The notes below the pieces were generated by a model, which worked only from the letters and a program-made list of their open reading frames with translations, did not search any database and had not been told where the DNA came from. The position numbers and the translations under genes are program-made. Below are positions 1 to 6,749 of a stretch of 64,000 nucleotides of DNA, in pieces (within the stretch, counting starts at the first letter, position 1; the number at the start of each line of letters is the position of its first letter). Location of the stretch: positions 107,929 through 171,928 of the forward strand of contig NZ_LMPC01000030.1 in assembly GCF_001423745.1 (NCBI RefSeq). Direction: 5' to 3'. The DNA comes from Arthrobacter sp. Leaf337. GTDB taxonomy: Bacteria > Actinomycetota > Actinomycetes > Actinomycetales > Micrococcaceae.

Positions 1-1343
1 TGGCCACCAGCAAGGGCAAGGTCCTCGCCTGGGCCGCCTGGGACTGGGGTTCTGCCGCCTTCAACGCCGTGATGACCACCTTCGTGTTCACGGTGTACCT
101 GACGTCCAAAGCGTTCGGCGGCGAGGACCAGGCCTCGGCCGTGCTGGGCGGTGCCCTGGCGATCGCGGGCGCAGCCATCGCCGTCCTGGCGCCCGTAACC
201 GGCCAGCGTTCGGACACCGGCGGCCGCCGGAAGATGTGGCTGGGACTCAACACGGCCGCCGTCACGGTCCTGACCGGATTGTGCTTCTTTGTCTTTCCGC
301 GGCCGGAATTCCTCCTGCTGGGCGTCACGCTCATCGCCCTCGGCAACGTCTTCTTCGAATTTGCCGGGGTGAACTACAACGCCATGCTGGCGCAGATTTC
401 CACCCCCAGGAACATCGGCAAGGTCAGCGGCTTCGGCTGGGGCATGGGCTACCTGGGCGGCATCGTCGCGCTGCTGATCGTGCTGCAGCTGTTCGTCCAG
501 CCCAGCTTCGCGTGGTTCGGGGCCTCCACCGAGGACAGCCTCAACATCCGCCTCGTTGCCGTGTTCTCAGCCCTCTGGTTCTTCATCTTTGCGCTGCCCG
601 TGCTGTTCGCGGTGCCGGAGCTGCCCCGGCAGCAGCAGGCCGCGAAGCTGGGGTTCCTGGCCTCCTACGGGCTGCTGGTTCGCCGCATCAAGGCGATCTA
701 CCGCACCAGTCCGCACACCATCTTCTTCCTCCTCGCCAGCGCCATCTTCCGGGACGGGCTGGCCGCCGTCTTCACGTTCGGCGGGATCATCGCGGCGGGA
801 ACTTTCGGCTTCGAACTGAAGGAAGTCATTTTCTTCGCGATCTTCGGCAACATCGTGGCCGCGGTGGGAGCCATGATCGGCGGCTTCCTGGACGACCGCA
901 TCGGGCCGAAAGCCGTCATCATCGGTTCGCTCGTCGGACTGCTGATTGCAGGCACCGTCATCCTGGTCCTGGGCTACGGCAGCTATGTCTTCTTCGGGCA
1001 GGCCTGGGCAGGCACCACCACCTTCTGGGTGTTCGGGCTCTTCCTCTGCCTCTTCGTGGGTCCGGCCCAGTCCTCCTCGCGCGCCTACCTTGCCCGGCTG
1101 GCGCCGCATGGCGAATCCGGGGAGCTCTTCGGCCTCTACGCCACCACCGGCCGGGCAGTCAGCTTCCTGGCGCCGACGCTCTTCACCCTGTGCATCGCCG
1201 TGGCCTCGCCGCTCGTGGCGCCGGGGGAAGCCCAGCGCTGGGGCATCCTCGGCATCATGGTGGTGCTGCTGGCGGGGCTGCTGGTGCTGCTGCCGGTCAA
1301 GCCGCCGGGGAAGGTGGAAATCGCGGTGGTTCCCGCGGCCTGA
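1..1343 (+). CDS. MFS transporter, UMF1/Atg22-like (first base of the start codon outside the window)
   Basis: Integral membrane secondary transporter of the major facilitator superfamily; substrate unknown. The frame is open from base 3, and bases 1-2 (TG) would complete an ATG one base outside the window, so the protein is about 447 aa and essentially complete. The N-terminus AWAAWDWGSAAFNAVMTTF is typical of the UMF1/Atg22-like branch, in which a Trp-Asp-Trp-Gly stretch opens TM1. About twelve hydrophobic segments follow, with an MFS A-loop-like 'GQRSDTGGRRK' after TM2 and a second half starting near 'AIFRDGLAAVFTFGG'. It runs in the same direction as the antiporter pair that follows, but a separate -10 element lies between them. 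The family call is fairly safe; the substrate is not inferable. Confidence 0.85.
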   Translation, partial: ATSKGKVLAWAAWDWGSAAFNAVMTTFVFTVYLTSKAFGGEDQASAVLGGALAIAGAAIAVLAPVTGQRSDTGGRRKMWLGLNTAAVTVLTGLCFFVFPRPEFLLLGVTLIALGNVFFEFAGVNYNAMLAQISTPRNIGKVSGFGWGMGYLGGIVALLIVLQLFVQPSFAWFGASTEDSLNIRLVAVFSALWFFIFALPVLFAVPELPRQQQAAKLGFLASYGLLVRRIKAIYRTSPHTIFFLLASAIFRDGLAAVFTFGGIIAAGTFGFELKEVIFFAIFGNIVAAVGAMIGGFLDDRIGPKAVIIGSLVGLLIAGTVILVLGYGSYVFFGQAWAGTTTFWVFGLFLCLFVGPAQSSSRAYLARLAPHGESGELFGLYATTGRAVSFLAPTLFTLCIAVASPLVAPGEAQRWGILGIMVVLLAGLLVLLPVKPPGKVEIAVVPAA

Positions 1344-1395
1344 GCAGGCAGCGGGGAATTCGCCGTTTCGGCCCTCCAACGCCCTCTGCGCGGAC

Positions 1396-1401
1396 TAGGC
1401 T
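1396..1401 (+). promoter_or_regulatory. Putative -10 element (TAGGCT) for a leaderless transcript
   Basis: TAGGCT fits the actinobacterial TANNNT -10 pattern and ends exactly 6 nt before the ATG at 1408. That spacing puts the transcription start at or next to the start codon. No good -35 hexamer is visible and no Shine-Dalgarno precedes the gene, which agrees with a leaderless mRNA. Confidence 0.5.
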
Positions 1402-1407
1402 GGTGCC

Positions 1408-1890
1408 ATGAACGTGGATGAGACAGACCTCCCTGGCCTTGGCAGGCGCAAGGATTTCATGACCGCTTCGGGACGCCGGATCGGCGTGGTGGAGTACCGC
1501 GAAGGGCAAACCGAACTGATCGTTTCCACCTGGGACGATCCGGACACATGCCAGGCGTCCATTCCCCTGACCGCCGACGAAGCCGCGGCCCTCGGCAACC
1601 TGCTGGGCGGGCAGCGGCTGGCGATGCAACTCTCCGAAGAGCACCGCGAAATCCCCGGGATCGTCACACGCCAGTTCTCCATTGCCGGAGACTCGCCGTT
1701 CCATAACCAGCCCATGGGCAAGGCCTGCATCCGCACCCGCAGCGGCGTCTCCATAGTCGCCATCATGCGGGAAGGCGAGGTGGTCCCCTCCCCCGGACCC
1801 GACGTCGTCCTTCACCCGGGTGACCTGCTCGTGGCTGTGGGAACGCAAGAAGGCCTAGATACGGCGGCCGATATCCTGCGCAACGGCTGA
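1408..1890 (+). CDS. TrkA-C domain regulatory subunit of a K+/H+ antiporter (KhtT-like)
   Basis: Cytoplasmic 160-aa protein. Residues about 80-160 (from 'GIVTRQFSIAGDSPF' to the end, with 'IRTRSGVSIVAIMREG' and 'LHPGDLLVAVGTQEGL') form an RCK_C/TrkA_C ligand-binding domain; the N-terminal half resembles the KhtT N-domain. In Bacillus KhtT gates the KhtU antiporter in response to pH and nucleotides. Here the next gene, 5 nt downstream, encodes a CPA2 antiporter, so the pair is very probably a two-part K+(cation)/H+ efflux system. The start follows a -10-like TAGGCT by 6 nt, suggesting leaderless translation. Cation specificity is inferred from family and context only. Confidence 0.83.
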   Translation: MNVDETDLPGLGRRKDFMTASGRRIGVVEYREGQTELIVSTWDDPDTCQASIPLTADEAAALGNLLGGQRLAMQLSEEHREIPGIVTRQFSIAGDSPFHNQPMGKACIRTRSGVSIVAIMREGEVVPSPGPDVVLHPGDLLVAVGTQEGLDTAADILRNG

Positions 1891-1895
1891 GCGGC

Positions 1896-3086
1896 ATGGA
1901 CCCGCTCGCGCTAACCCTCATCGAACTGGGGGCCGTCGTGTTCTGCCTTGGCCTGCTGGCCAGGCTGGCCGGGCGGATCGGGATGTCCCCCATTCCCCTG
2001 TACCTGGTGGGCGGGCTGTTTTTCGGGGCCGGCGGCCTGGTCAAACTCGAAGGCATGCACGAATTCGCACATCTTTCGAGCGAGATCGGCGTCATCCTCC
2101 TGCTGCTTATGCTCGGATTGGAATATACGGCGGCGGAGCTGGTTACGGGGCTGCGCCGGTCGTGGCAGGCCGGCGTCCTGGACCTCGTGCTGAACTTCAT
2201 TCCCGGGGCAGCCCTGGCCGTCCTGCTCGGGTGGGGTTTGGTGGGAGCCATGGTGATGGGCGGCGTCACGTACATCTCCTCCTCCGGCATCGCAGCGAAG
2301 GTGATCACGGACCTCGGCCGGATCGGTAACCGCGAAACCCCGGTGGTGCTCTCCATCCTGGTCTTCGAGGACCTGGCAATGGCCGTGTACCTACCCATCC
2401 TCACGGCCACCCTCGCCGGAGTCAGCTTCCTGGTGGGACTCCAGACCGTGGGGATTTCACTGGCCGTGGTCACGGTGGTGCTGGTGGTGGCCCTCCGGCA
2501 CGGACACCATGTGTCCAAGGCAGTGCACAGCGAGAATTCCGAGGTGTTCCTGCTGAACCTCCTCGGCGCCGCGCTCCTGGTTGCCGGCCTCGCCGCTGCC
2601 ATGCAGGTCTCGGCCGCAGTGGGGGCGTTCATGCTGGGCATCGCCATCTCCGGGGCCACGGCGCACAGCGCAACCCGGATCCTGGAGCCGCTGCGGGACT
2701 TGTTCGCCGCCATCTTCTTCGTGGTCTTTGGCCTCAATACCGACCCCACGTCCATCCCGCCGGTTCTGGGCTGGGCTCTGATCCTGGCGGTCCTCACGGC
2801 CGGCACCAAGATGATCACGGGAGTCTGGGCCGCCAAGCGGGCTGGAATTGCCCTGCCGGGCCGTTTCCGCGCAGGGGCCGCACTGATTGCCCGCGGCGAG
2901 TTCTCCATCGTCATCGCCGGCCTGGCGGTAGCGTCCGGCGTAGTGCCGCACGACCTCGCCGCACTGGCCACGGCCTACGTGCTCATCATGGCCATCATGG
3001 GACCGCTGGCGGCACGCTACGTGGAGCCCGTGGTTAAGATGCTGCGCCGCCCGGCAAAACCGCGGCCGGCCGCCCGCCCCATCTGA
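1896..3086 (+). CDS. Cation:proton antiporter, CPA2 family (KhtU/KefB-like)
   Basis: Polytopic membrane antiporter of 396 aa with about twelve hydrophobic helices, starting MDPLALTLIELGAVVFCLG. Typical Na_H_Exchanger family stretches are visible: 'GMSPIPLYLVGGLFFGAGG', the 'LLLLMLGLEYTA' helix, 'SSGIAAKVITDLGR', 'VLVFEDLAMAVYLPIL' (written here as ILVFEDLAMA) and 'ARGEFSIVIAGLAVASG'. It ends after the TM domain and has no C-terminal RCK/TrkA-N extension; that regulatory role is supplied by the separate TrkA_C gene 5 nt upstream, as in KhtTU. It probably exports K+ or another monovalent cation in exchange for H+. Its stop codon lies inside the first copy of a short intergenic repeat. Confidence 0.88.
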   Translation: MDPLALTLIELGAVVFCLGLLARLAGRIGMSPIPLYLVGGLFFGAGGLVKLEGMHEFAHLSSEIGVILLLLMLGLEYTAAELVTGLRRSWQAGVLDLVLNFIPGAALAVLLGWGLVGAMVMGGVTYISSSGIAAKVITDLGRIGNRETPVVLSILVFEDLAMAVYLPILTATLAGVSFLVGLQTVGISLAVVTVVLVVALRHGHHVSKAVHSENSEVFLLNLLGAALLVAGLAAAMQVSAAVGAFMLGIAISGATAHSATRILEPLRDLFAAIFFVVFGLNTDPTSIPPVLGWALILAVLTAGTKMITGVWAAKRAGIALPGRFRAGAALIARGEFSIVIAGLAVASGVVPHDLAALATAYVLIMAIMGPLAARYVEPVVKMLRRPAKPRPAARPI

Positions 3087-3132
3087 CGCTCTCTCAGATC
3101 CTGCCGCCTTCCCGGCGACGCTCTCTCAGATC
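3085..3132. repeat. Two identical 16-bp repeats (GACGCTCTCTCAGATC) in a convergent gap
   Basis: GACGCTCTCTCAGATC occurs at 3085-3100 and again at 3117-3132, 32 bp apart, between the convergent antiporter and dcd genes. The first copy overlaps the antiporter stop codon and the second, read on the minus strand, contains the dcd stop codon. The core CGCTCTCTCA recurs in intergenic clusters at 14.8-15.0 kb and 63.8 kb. Confidence 0.85.
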
Positions 3133-3701
3133 TCGGTGCGGTGGAAGTTCAGGTAGCTGCGGCTGGCGGTGGGGCCGCGCTGGCCCTGGTAGCGGTTGCC
3201 ATACTCACCGGAGCCGTAGGGGAATTCCGCGGCCGAGCTCAGCCTGAAGAAGCACAACTGGCCGATTTTCATGCCTGGCCACAGCTTGATGGGCAGCGTT
3301 GCCATGTTGGAAAGCTCCAGCGTGACATGCCCGGAGAACCCGGGATCGATGAACCCTGCCGTGGAGTGCGTCAGCAGCCCCAGCCGGCCCAGCGAAGACT
3401 TTCCCTCAAGGCGTGCCGCAATATCGTCCGGCAGCGTGACGGTCTCATAGGTGGAGCCGAGCACGAACTCACCCGGATGGAGGATGAACGGCTCTCCCGC
3501 GTCTACTTCCACCAGCCGCGTCAGCTCAGGCTGGTCCTCGGCGGGGTCGATGTGCGCGTACTTGTGGTTGTCGAACAACCGGAAAAACCGGTCAATCCGG
3601 ACGTCCACGGAGGACGGCTGGACCATCACCGGGTCATACGGGTCCAGGACAATCCGTTGGGAATCAATTTCGGCACGAATATCGCGGTCAGAGATCAGCA
3701 C
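3126..3701 (-). CDS. dcd: dCTP deaminase, probably bifunctional dUMP-forming type
   Basis: Converts dCTP toward dUMP for thymidylate synthesis; actinobacterial homologues (e.g. Mycobacterium tuberculosis Dcd) also have dUTPase activity. The 191-aa product carries the full signature: 'VQPSSVDVRID', 'GKSSLGRLGLLTHSTAGF', 'DPGFSGHVTLELSN' with catalytic Glu at about 129, and 'YQGQRGPTASR' at the C-terminus. I place the start at GTG 3701 because homologues begin (M/V)LISDRDIRAEI; an upstream ATG at 3722 would add seven unlike residues. A TATTTT 5 nt ahead of the GTG could be a -10 for leaderless expression. The gene is convergent with the antiporter and divergent from the CAP-domain gene. Confidence 0.93.
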   Translation of the reverse strand: MLISDRDIRAEIDSQRIVLDPYDPVMVQPSSVDVRIDRFFRLFDNHKYAHIDPAEDQPELTRLVEVDAGEPFILHPGEFVLGSTYETVTLPDDIAARLEGKSSLGRLGLLTHSTAGFIDPGFSGHVTLELSNMATLPIKLWPGMKIGQLCFFRLSSAAEFPYGSGEYGNRYQGQRGPTASRSYLNFHRTEI

Positions 3702-3856
3702 ACTCAAAAATACCGCATCCATTGCCGCCCCCGTTTTGCAGCGTTACTGTTGCTGCTGTTACGAAATGTCATCGTCGATACAGAATGAGGTTGATGTTGC
3801 GGCTGTGACGGTGCACCTCCCCCTGAACGGGCGGCACCAAAGGATCTGGGGTTGGC

Positions 3857-5650
3857 TTGAGGAAAATTTCGGCACGGACACTGGCGGCCATGATCTGCGC
3901 TCTGGCTCTCATCCCGCCTGCCGCCGGCCAGCTGGGGGGATCTTCCTCAAGCCCGGAACGCCTCTCCTCCTCCGTGGCCGGCCGTCAAACGGCGGGTCAA
4001 CAGACACCGAGCGTCGCCCTCGGCCCGCCGTCGTTCGCGTACGACGGCGGCACGGGCGCCGCAGGTAGCGCACCGGGCCGGCGGCTCGCCCCCGCCGTGG
4101 ACCCCAACATCACTCAAGGGAACCAAAAAGCAGGGGACCAAAACGGAGCCGCTGCGGCGTTGGCCGGCACCGGAGGAACTGCGGACGCCGCCGGGACGCT
4201 GTCCACCGAAGCTCAGCCGGCCTACCCGGCAGCCGAAGATTCCCCGCCCGAGCCGGCGTCCATTCCGCCGCTGTCCGCCACGGAGTCGGACCTGGCTGCC
4301 CTCGCCCAGGCTCCACCGGCCCCCACGTCCGCACCCGCGGCAGGCACCGGGGTCCTCCGCACCGAATCCCTCACCACCGAGGCACTCGTCAGGGACGACG
4401 CCTCGGCGCAGATTAACGCTGTGTTCAACGCCATCAACAGCTATCGGGCATCGTTCGGCCTGCCCGCCGTGAAGTACCACGCCACCGTGGCCGCGATGGC
4501 GCAGGAGTGGTCCGACAGCATCGCCTCACGGGAAGTGATCGAGCACCGTTCAAGCTTCTGGACCGATCCGCGGGCGCTCAGCCCCACCAACGGCGCCGGG
4601 GAGGTCATCGCGGTCCGCTGGGACCGCGATGCCGCGCAACTGGTGGAATGGTGGAAGGGCTCACCCGCACACAACGCGATCCTGAAGGACCCGCGGTTCA
4701 CTGTGATGGGCATCGGCATCACGTTCACGGACGGCAACTGGCAGACCACGCCGAACCGTTACACCATGTGGGGAGTGGTGGACTTTTTCGGATACGGCAC
4801 ACTCCCCGCGGGAACCACCAGCAGCCCGGGCGGCAGCAGTGAAATGCCCGCACAGCCCGCCAGCGTGTGCGATCCGCTGGTGCGGCACATGCCGCCGACG
4901 GCGGACCTGACCGCAGCCGCCATCAAGGGTCCCGGTGATTTGGTGTCCGTGAACTCGTCCGGCGACCTCCTGAACCGCCCGTCACTCGGGAACCGGCAAT
5001 TCGGCGCACAGCAGGTCATCGGCACCGGATATGGCGGCGCCAAGGAGCTCTTTGTCACGGACTGGGAGCGGGACGGCGTCTTCGACCTCCTGGTGCAATG
5101 GACCGACGGACGGGTCACCCTGCAGTCCGGGGCCGCTGCGGGCGGATTCCTCCCCGCCGTGACCCTGGGCCAGTCGGGATGGGCCGGAATGACCCTGGCC
5201 GTGGGGGGCTGGTGCGCCAACAACCGGCTCCCGCAACTGGTGGCACTGGACGGCTCCGGGAACCTCTGGCTGTACCCCAACCGCGGGAAGGCGGATCTGG
5301 TGGAGCGGACGCTGATGGCGTCCGGTGTGTCAGCCACCCGGCTCGCCATGGCGGATTACGACGCCGACGGTTTCCAGGACCTGCTGGCCCGCCAGACGGA
5401 CGGAAACGTCCGCCTCTACCGCGGCTCCGGCGCGCCGGCACCGCGCGCCGAAACCCGGGCAATCGTGGCCAGCGGATGGTCGGACGTCACAGCCATCCGG
5501 CCGCTGCGGGATGTCACGGGGCTGAACTCGACGGGATTGGCCCTTCGCCGGGCCGGCGACGTGGTGCAGTACTGGGACCTCAGCACCGGAACCCTGGCAT
5601 CGCCGTCGTCCATCTCGGGCGCCTGGGCGGGTCAGCGCCTCGCGCAGTAG
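3857..5650 (+). CDS. Secreted CAP/SCP-domain protein with C-terminal FG-GAP/VCBS-like repeats
   Basis: A 597-aa exported protein. It starts at TTG 3857 with a Sec signal peptide (KISARTLAAMICALALIPPAAG). A low-complexity Ala/Pro/Ser/Gly linker runs to about residue 180. A CAP domain follows at about 185-315: 'INSYRASFGLPAVKYHATVAAMAQEWS', 'EHRSS', 'GAGEVIA', 'WKGSPAHNAILKDPRFTVMGIG', ending 'YTMWGVVDFFGYG'. The last 230 residues contain beta-propeller-like units with Asp-rich loops such as 'ERDGVFDLLVQWTDGRVTL' and 'DYDADGFQDLLARQTDGNV'. CAP proteins are extracellular, with lipid-binding or protease-like roles; the propeller suggests surface or ligand binding. The substrate is unknown. The gene is divergent from dcd. 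Confidence 0.85.
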   Translation: MRKISARTLAAMICALALIPPAAGQLGGSSSSPERLSSSVAGRQTAGQQTPSVALGPPSFAYDGGTGAAGSAPGRRLAPAVDPNITQGNQKAGDQNGAAAALAGTGGTADAAGTLSTEAQPAYPAAEDSPPEPASIPPLSATESDLAALAQAPPAPTSAPAAGTGVLRTESLTTEALVRDDASAQINAVFNAINSYRASFGLPAVKYHATVAAMAQEWSDSIASREVIEHRSSFWTDPRALSPTNGAGEVIAVRWDRDAAQLVEWWKGSPAHNAILKDPRFTVMGIGITFTDGNWQTTPNRYTMWGVVDFFGYGTLPAGTTSSPGGSSEMPAQPASVCDPLVRHMPPTADLTAAAIKGPGDLVSVNSSGDLLNRPSLGNRQFGAQQVIGTGYGGAKELFVTDWERDGVFDLLVQWTDGRVTLQSGAAAGGFLPAVTLGQSGWAGMTLAVGGWCANNRLPQLVALDGSGNLWLYPNRGKADLVERTLMASGVSATRLAMADYDADGFQDLLARQTDGNVRLYRGSGAPAPRAETRAIVASGWSDVTAIRPLRDVTGLNSTGLALRRAGDVVQYWDLSTGTLASPSSISGAWAGQRLAQ

Positions 5651-5682
5651 GCACCGCGCAGTAGGCACCCCGCAATAGCCCC
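5641..5682. repeat. Tandem 14-bp repeat across a stop codon
   Basis: CGCGCAGTAGGCAC occurs at 5641-5654 and is repeated exactly at 5655-5668; a third degenerate unit (CCCGCAATAGCCCC) follows. The first unit contains the TAG stop of the CAP-domain gene, and each unit carries a TAG, as if the end of the gene had been locally duplicated by slippage. Confidence 0.7.
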
Positions 5683-5698
5683 TCGGCGTACATTTCAG

Positions 5699-6145
5699 TT
5701 AGGGCTCCGCCGGCCGGGCTTCCAGGACTTCCTTGAGCCGCTCCAGCTGGGCGACCTCTGCCTTCATGGTCCGTTGAATCATGAAGTCCATCAGTCCGGC
5801 CAGGCCCTTGGGCCGGACTTCCAGTGCAAACCGGACCCGGGTGCGTGTTCCCTCGGTGCTCAAGTAATAGCCGCCGCGCGGGCGGGCCGGACCGGCAACC
5901 ACCTGGAACTGGATCTCGGCGCCCGGACGGAGCTGGGTGATCTGGAAATCGGCGGCAATGGGGCGGCCCGCAGGTCCTGTCAGGGTCTGCTGGTACACGG
6001 CGCCCTTGGCGCCCACAGCACCCGACCGCAGTTCAACCTTCCGGACCCCTTCACGCCAGGAGGGAAGGTTGAGCCCGTCCTGCAGGAACCGGTACACGGT
6101 CATGGCATCGCGTTCCACGACGACCTCGTACTCTGCAAATGCCAC
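5699..6145 (-). CDS. SRPBCC family (START-like) protein
   Basis: A 148-aa single-domain soluble protein beginning at GTG 6145, with an AAGGGA Shine-Dalgarno about 5 nt upstream. The sequence (AFAEYEVVVERDAMTVYRFL start, 'LPSWREGVRKVELRSG', 'LRPGAEIQFQVVAGPARPRG', a long C-terminal helix 'AGLMDFMIQRTMKAEVAQLERL') fits the polyketide-cyclase/dehydrase-like SRPBCC fold with a hydrophobic cavity. The ligand is unknown; many such proteins are small lipid-binding or stress-related proteins. It converges with the CAP gene and has a long upstream gap towards the tRNA, so it is probably monocistronic. Confidence 0.75.
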   Translation of the reverse strand: MAFAEYEVVVERDAMTVYRFLQDGLNLPSWREGVRKVELRSGAVGAKGAVYQQTLTGPAGRPIAADFQITQLRPGAEIQFQVVAGPARPRGGYYLSTEGTRTRVRFALEVRPKGLAGLMDFMIQRTMKAEVAQLERLKEVLEARPAEP

Positions 6146-6262
6146 GGGGATCCCTTGATTGTCGGACAGCTTTCTTGCGTAGCCCGTTCCCCTGATACTG
6201 CAGCTAACACCAACAGGATATTCAGCCTGGAGTGCGCCCGGAGCAGCTGCGGCCGTGCCTTA

Positions 6263-6302
6263 ACCGAAGAGTTATCGAAAGGACCGAAGCGTTATCGAAA
6301 GG
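6263..6302. repeat. Tandem direct repeat, 2 x 20 bp
   Basis: ACCGAAGAGTTATCGAAAGG at 6263-6282 is followed directly by the same sequence with one change (A to C at the eighth base) at 6283-6302. The pair sits in the 267-bp gap between the SRPBCC gene and tRNA-Gly and could hold a pair of protein-binding sites. It overlaps no gene. Confidence 0.8.
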
Positions 6303-6412
6303 GTGCCGCCCGCGCCGGACGTGTCCCTGTTCGGGGACGGCCCACGGCTGGGGTAAAGTAAATCCGGTTGACGCAACCGGGACCTGGCCGAGACATCTGG
6401 CTGGTCCCCCAT

Positions 6413-6486
6413 GCGGCTGTAGCTCAATGGTAGAGCGCTAGCTTCCCAAGCTTGATACGCGGGTTCGATTCCCGTCAGCCGCTCCA
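6413..6486 (+). tRNA. tRNA-Gly (anticodon CCC), CCA encoded
   Basis: A full cloverleaf can be drawn: acceptor GCGGCTG (6413-6419) pairs with CAGCCGC (6476-6482), discriminator T, then encoded CCA (6484-6486). The D arm is GCTC/GAGC with loop AATGGTA, the anticodon loop is TTCCCAA with anticodon CCC, and the T arm is CGGGT-TCGATTC-CCG. The anticodon stem CTAGC/GCTTG has one U-U mismatch. It reads GGG glycine codons. A TAAAGT (6354-6359) upstream fits a -10 element. A 49-aa protein gene follows about 105 nt downstream. Confidence 0.96.
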
Positions 6487-6591
6487 CTCCTTCCACAGCC
6501 CACTCCGCCGGCCCTCCTCCGCCGGGGCATTAGGCGGCTACCTGTATGGTCAGAAGTCAGGAACCCCTTCGGTTCCGCTACAGGAGCAATC

Positions 6592-6741
6592 ATGGCTGAC
6601 AAGTCCCCGCGTCAAGCAGCATCCGCTAAATCCGGCAAATCCATCAAGGAAAAGCGAGCTGACAAGAGGGCCGCGTCAGCGCCGCCCAGCTCCCTCGACA
6701 AGCCAGCCAACGCCAAGGCAGCGAGCCCCAAAAAGAAGTGA
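6592..6741 (+). CDS. Small basic conserved protein (49 aa)
   Basis: A short gene: ATG at 6592, TGA at 6739-6741, with a good Shine-Dalgarno (AGGAG, 6 nt before the start). The product starts MADKSPRQAASAKSGKSIKE and ends in PKKK; it is very rich in Lys, Ala and Ser with no hydrophobic core, so it is probably disordered and may bind nucleic acid. Small proteins starting MADKSPRQ..SGKSIKEKRA are, to my memory, common in actinobacterial genomes as hypothetical proteins, but no function is known to me. Its stop overlaps a GTG of the next gene (GTGA), suggesting possible coupling, although that gene's better start is 12 nt downstream. Confidence 0.72.
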   Translation: MADKSPRQAASAKSGKSIKEKRADKRAASAPPSSLDKPANAKAASPKKK

Positions 6742-6749
6742 CCGGTTCC

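Noticed and set aside
6413..6741. Integrated element at tRNA-Gly
   Set aside because: No integrase, no direct repeat of the tRNA 3' end and no foreign gene nearby; just a small conserved-looking gene.
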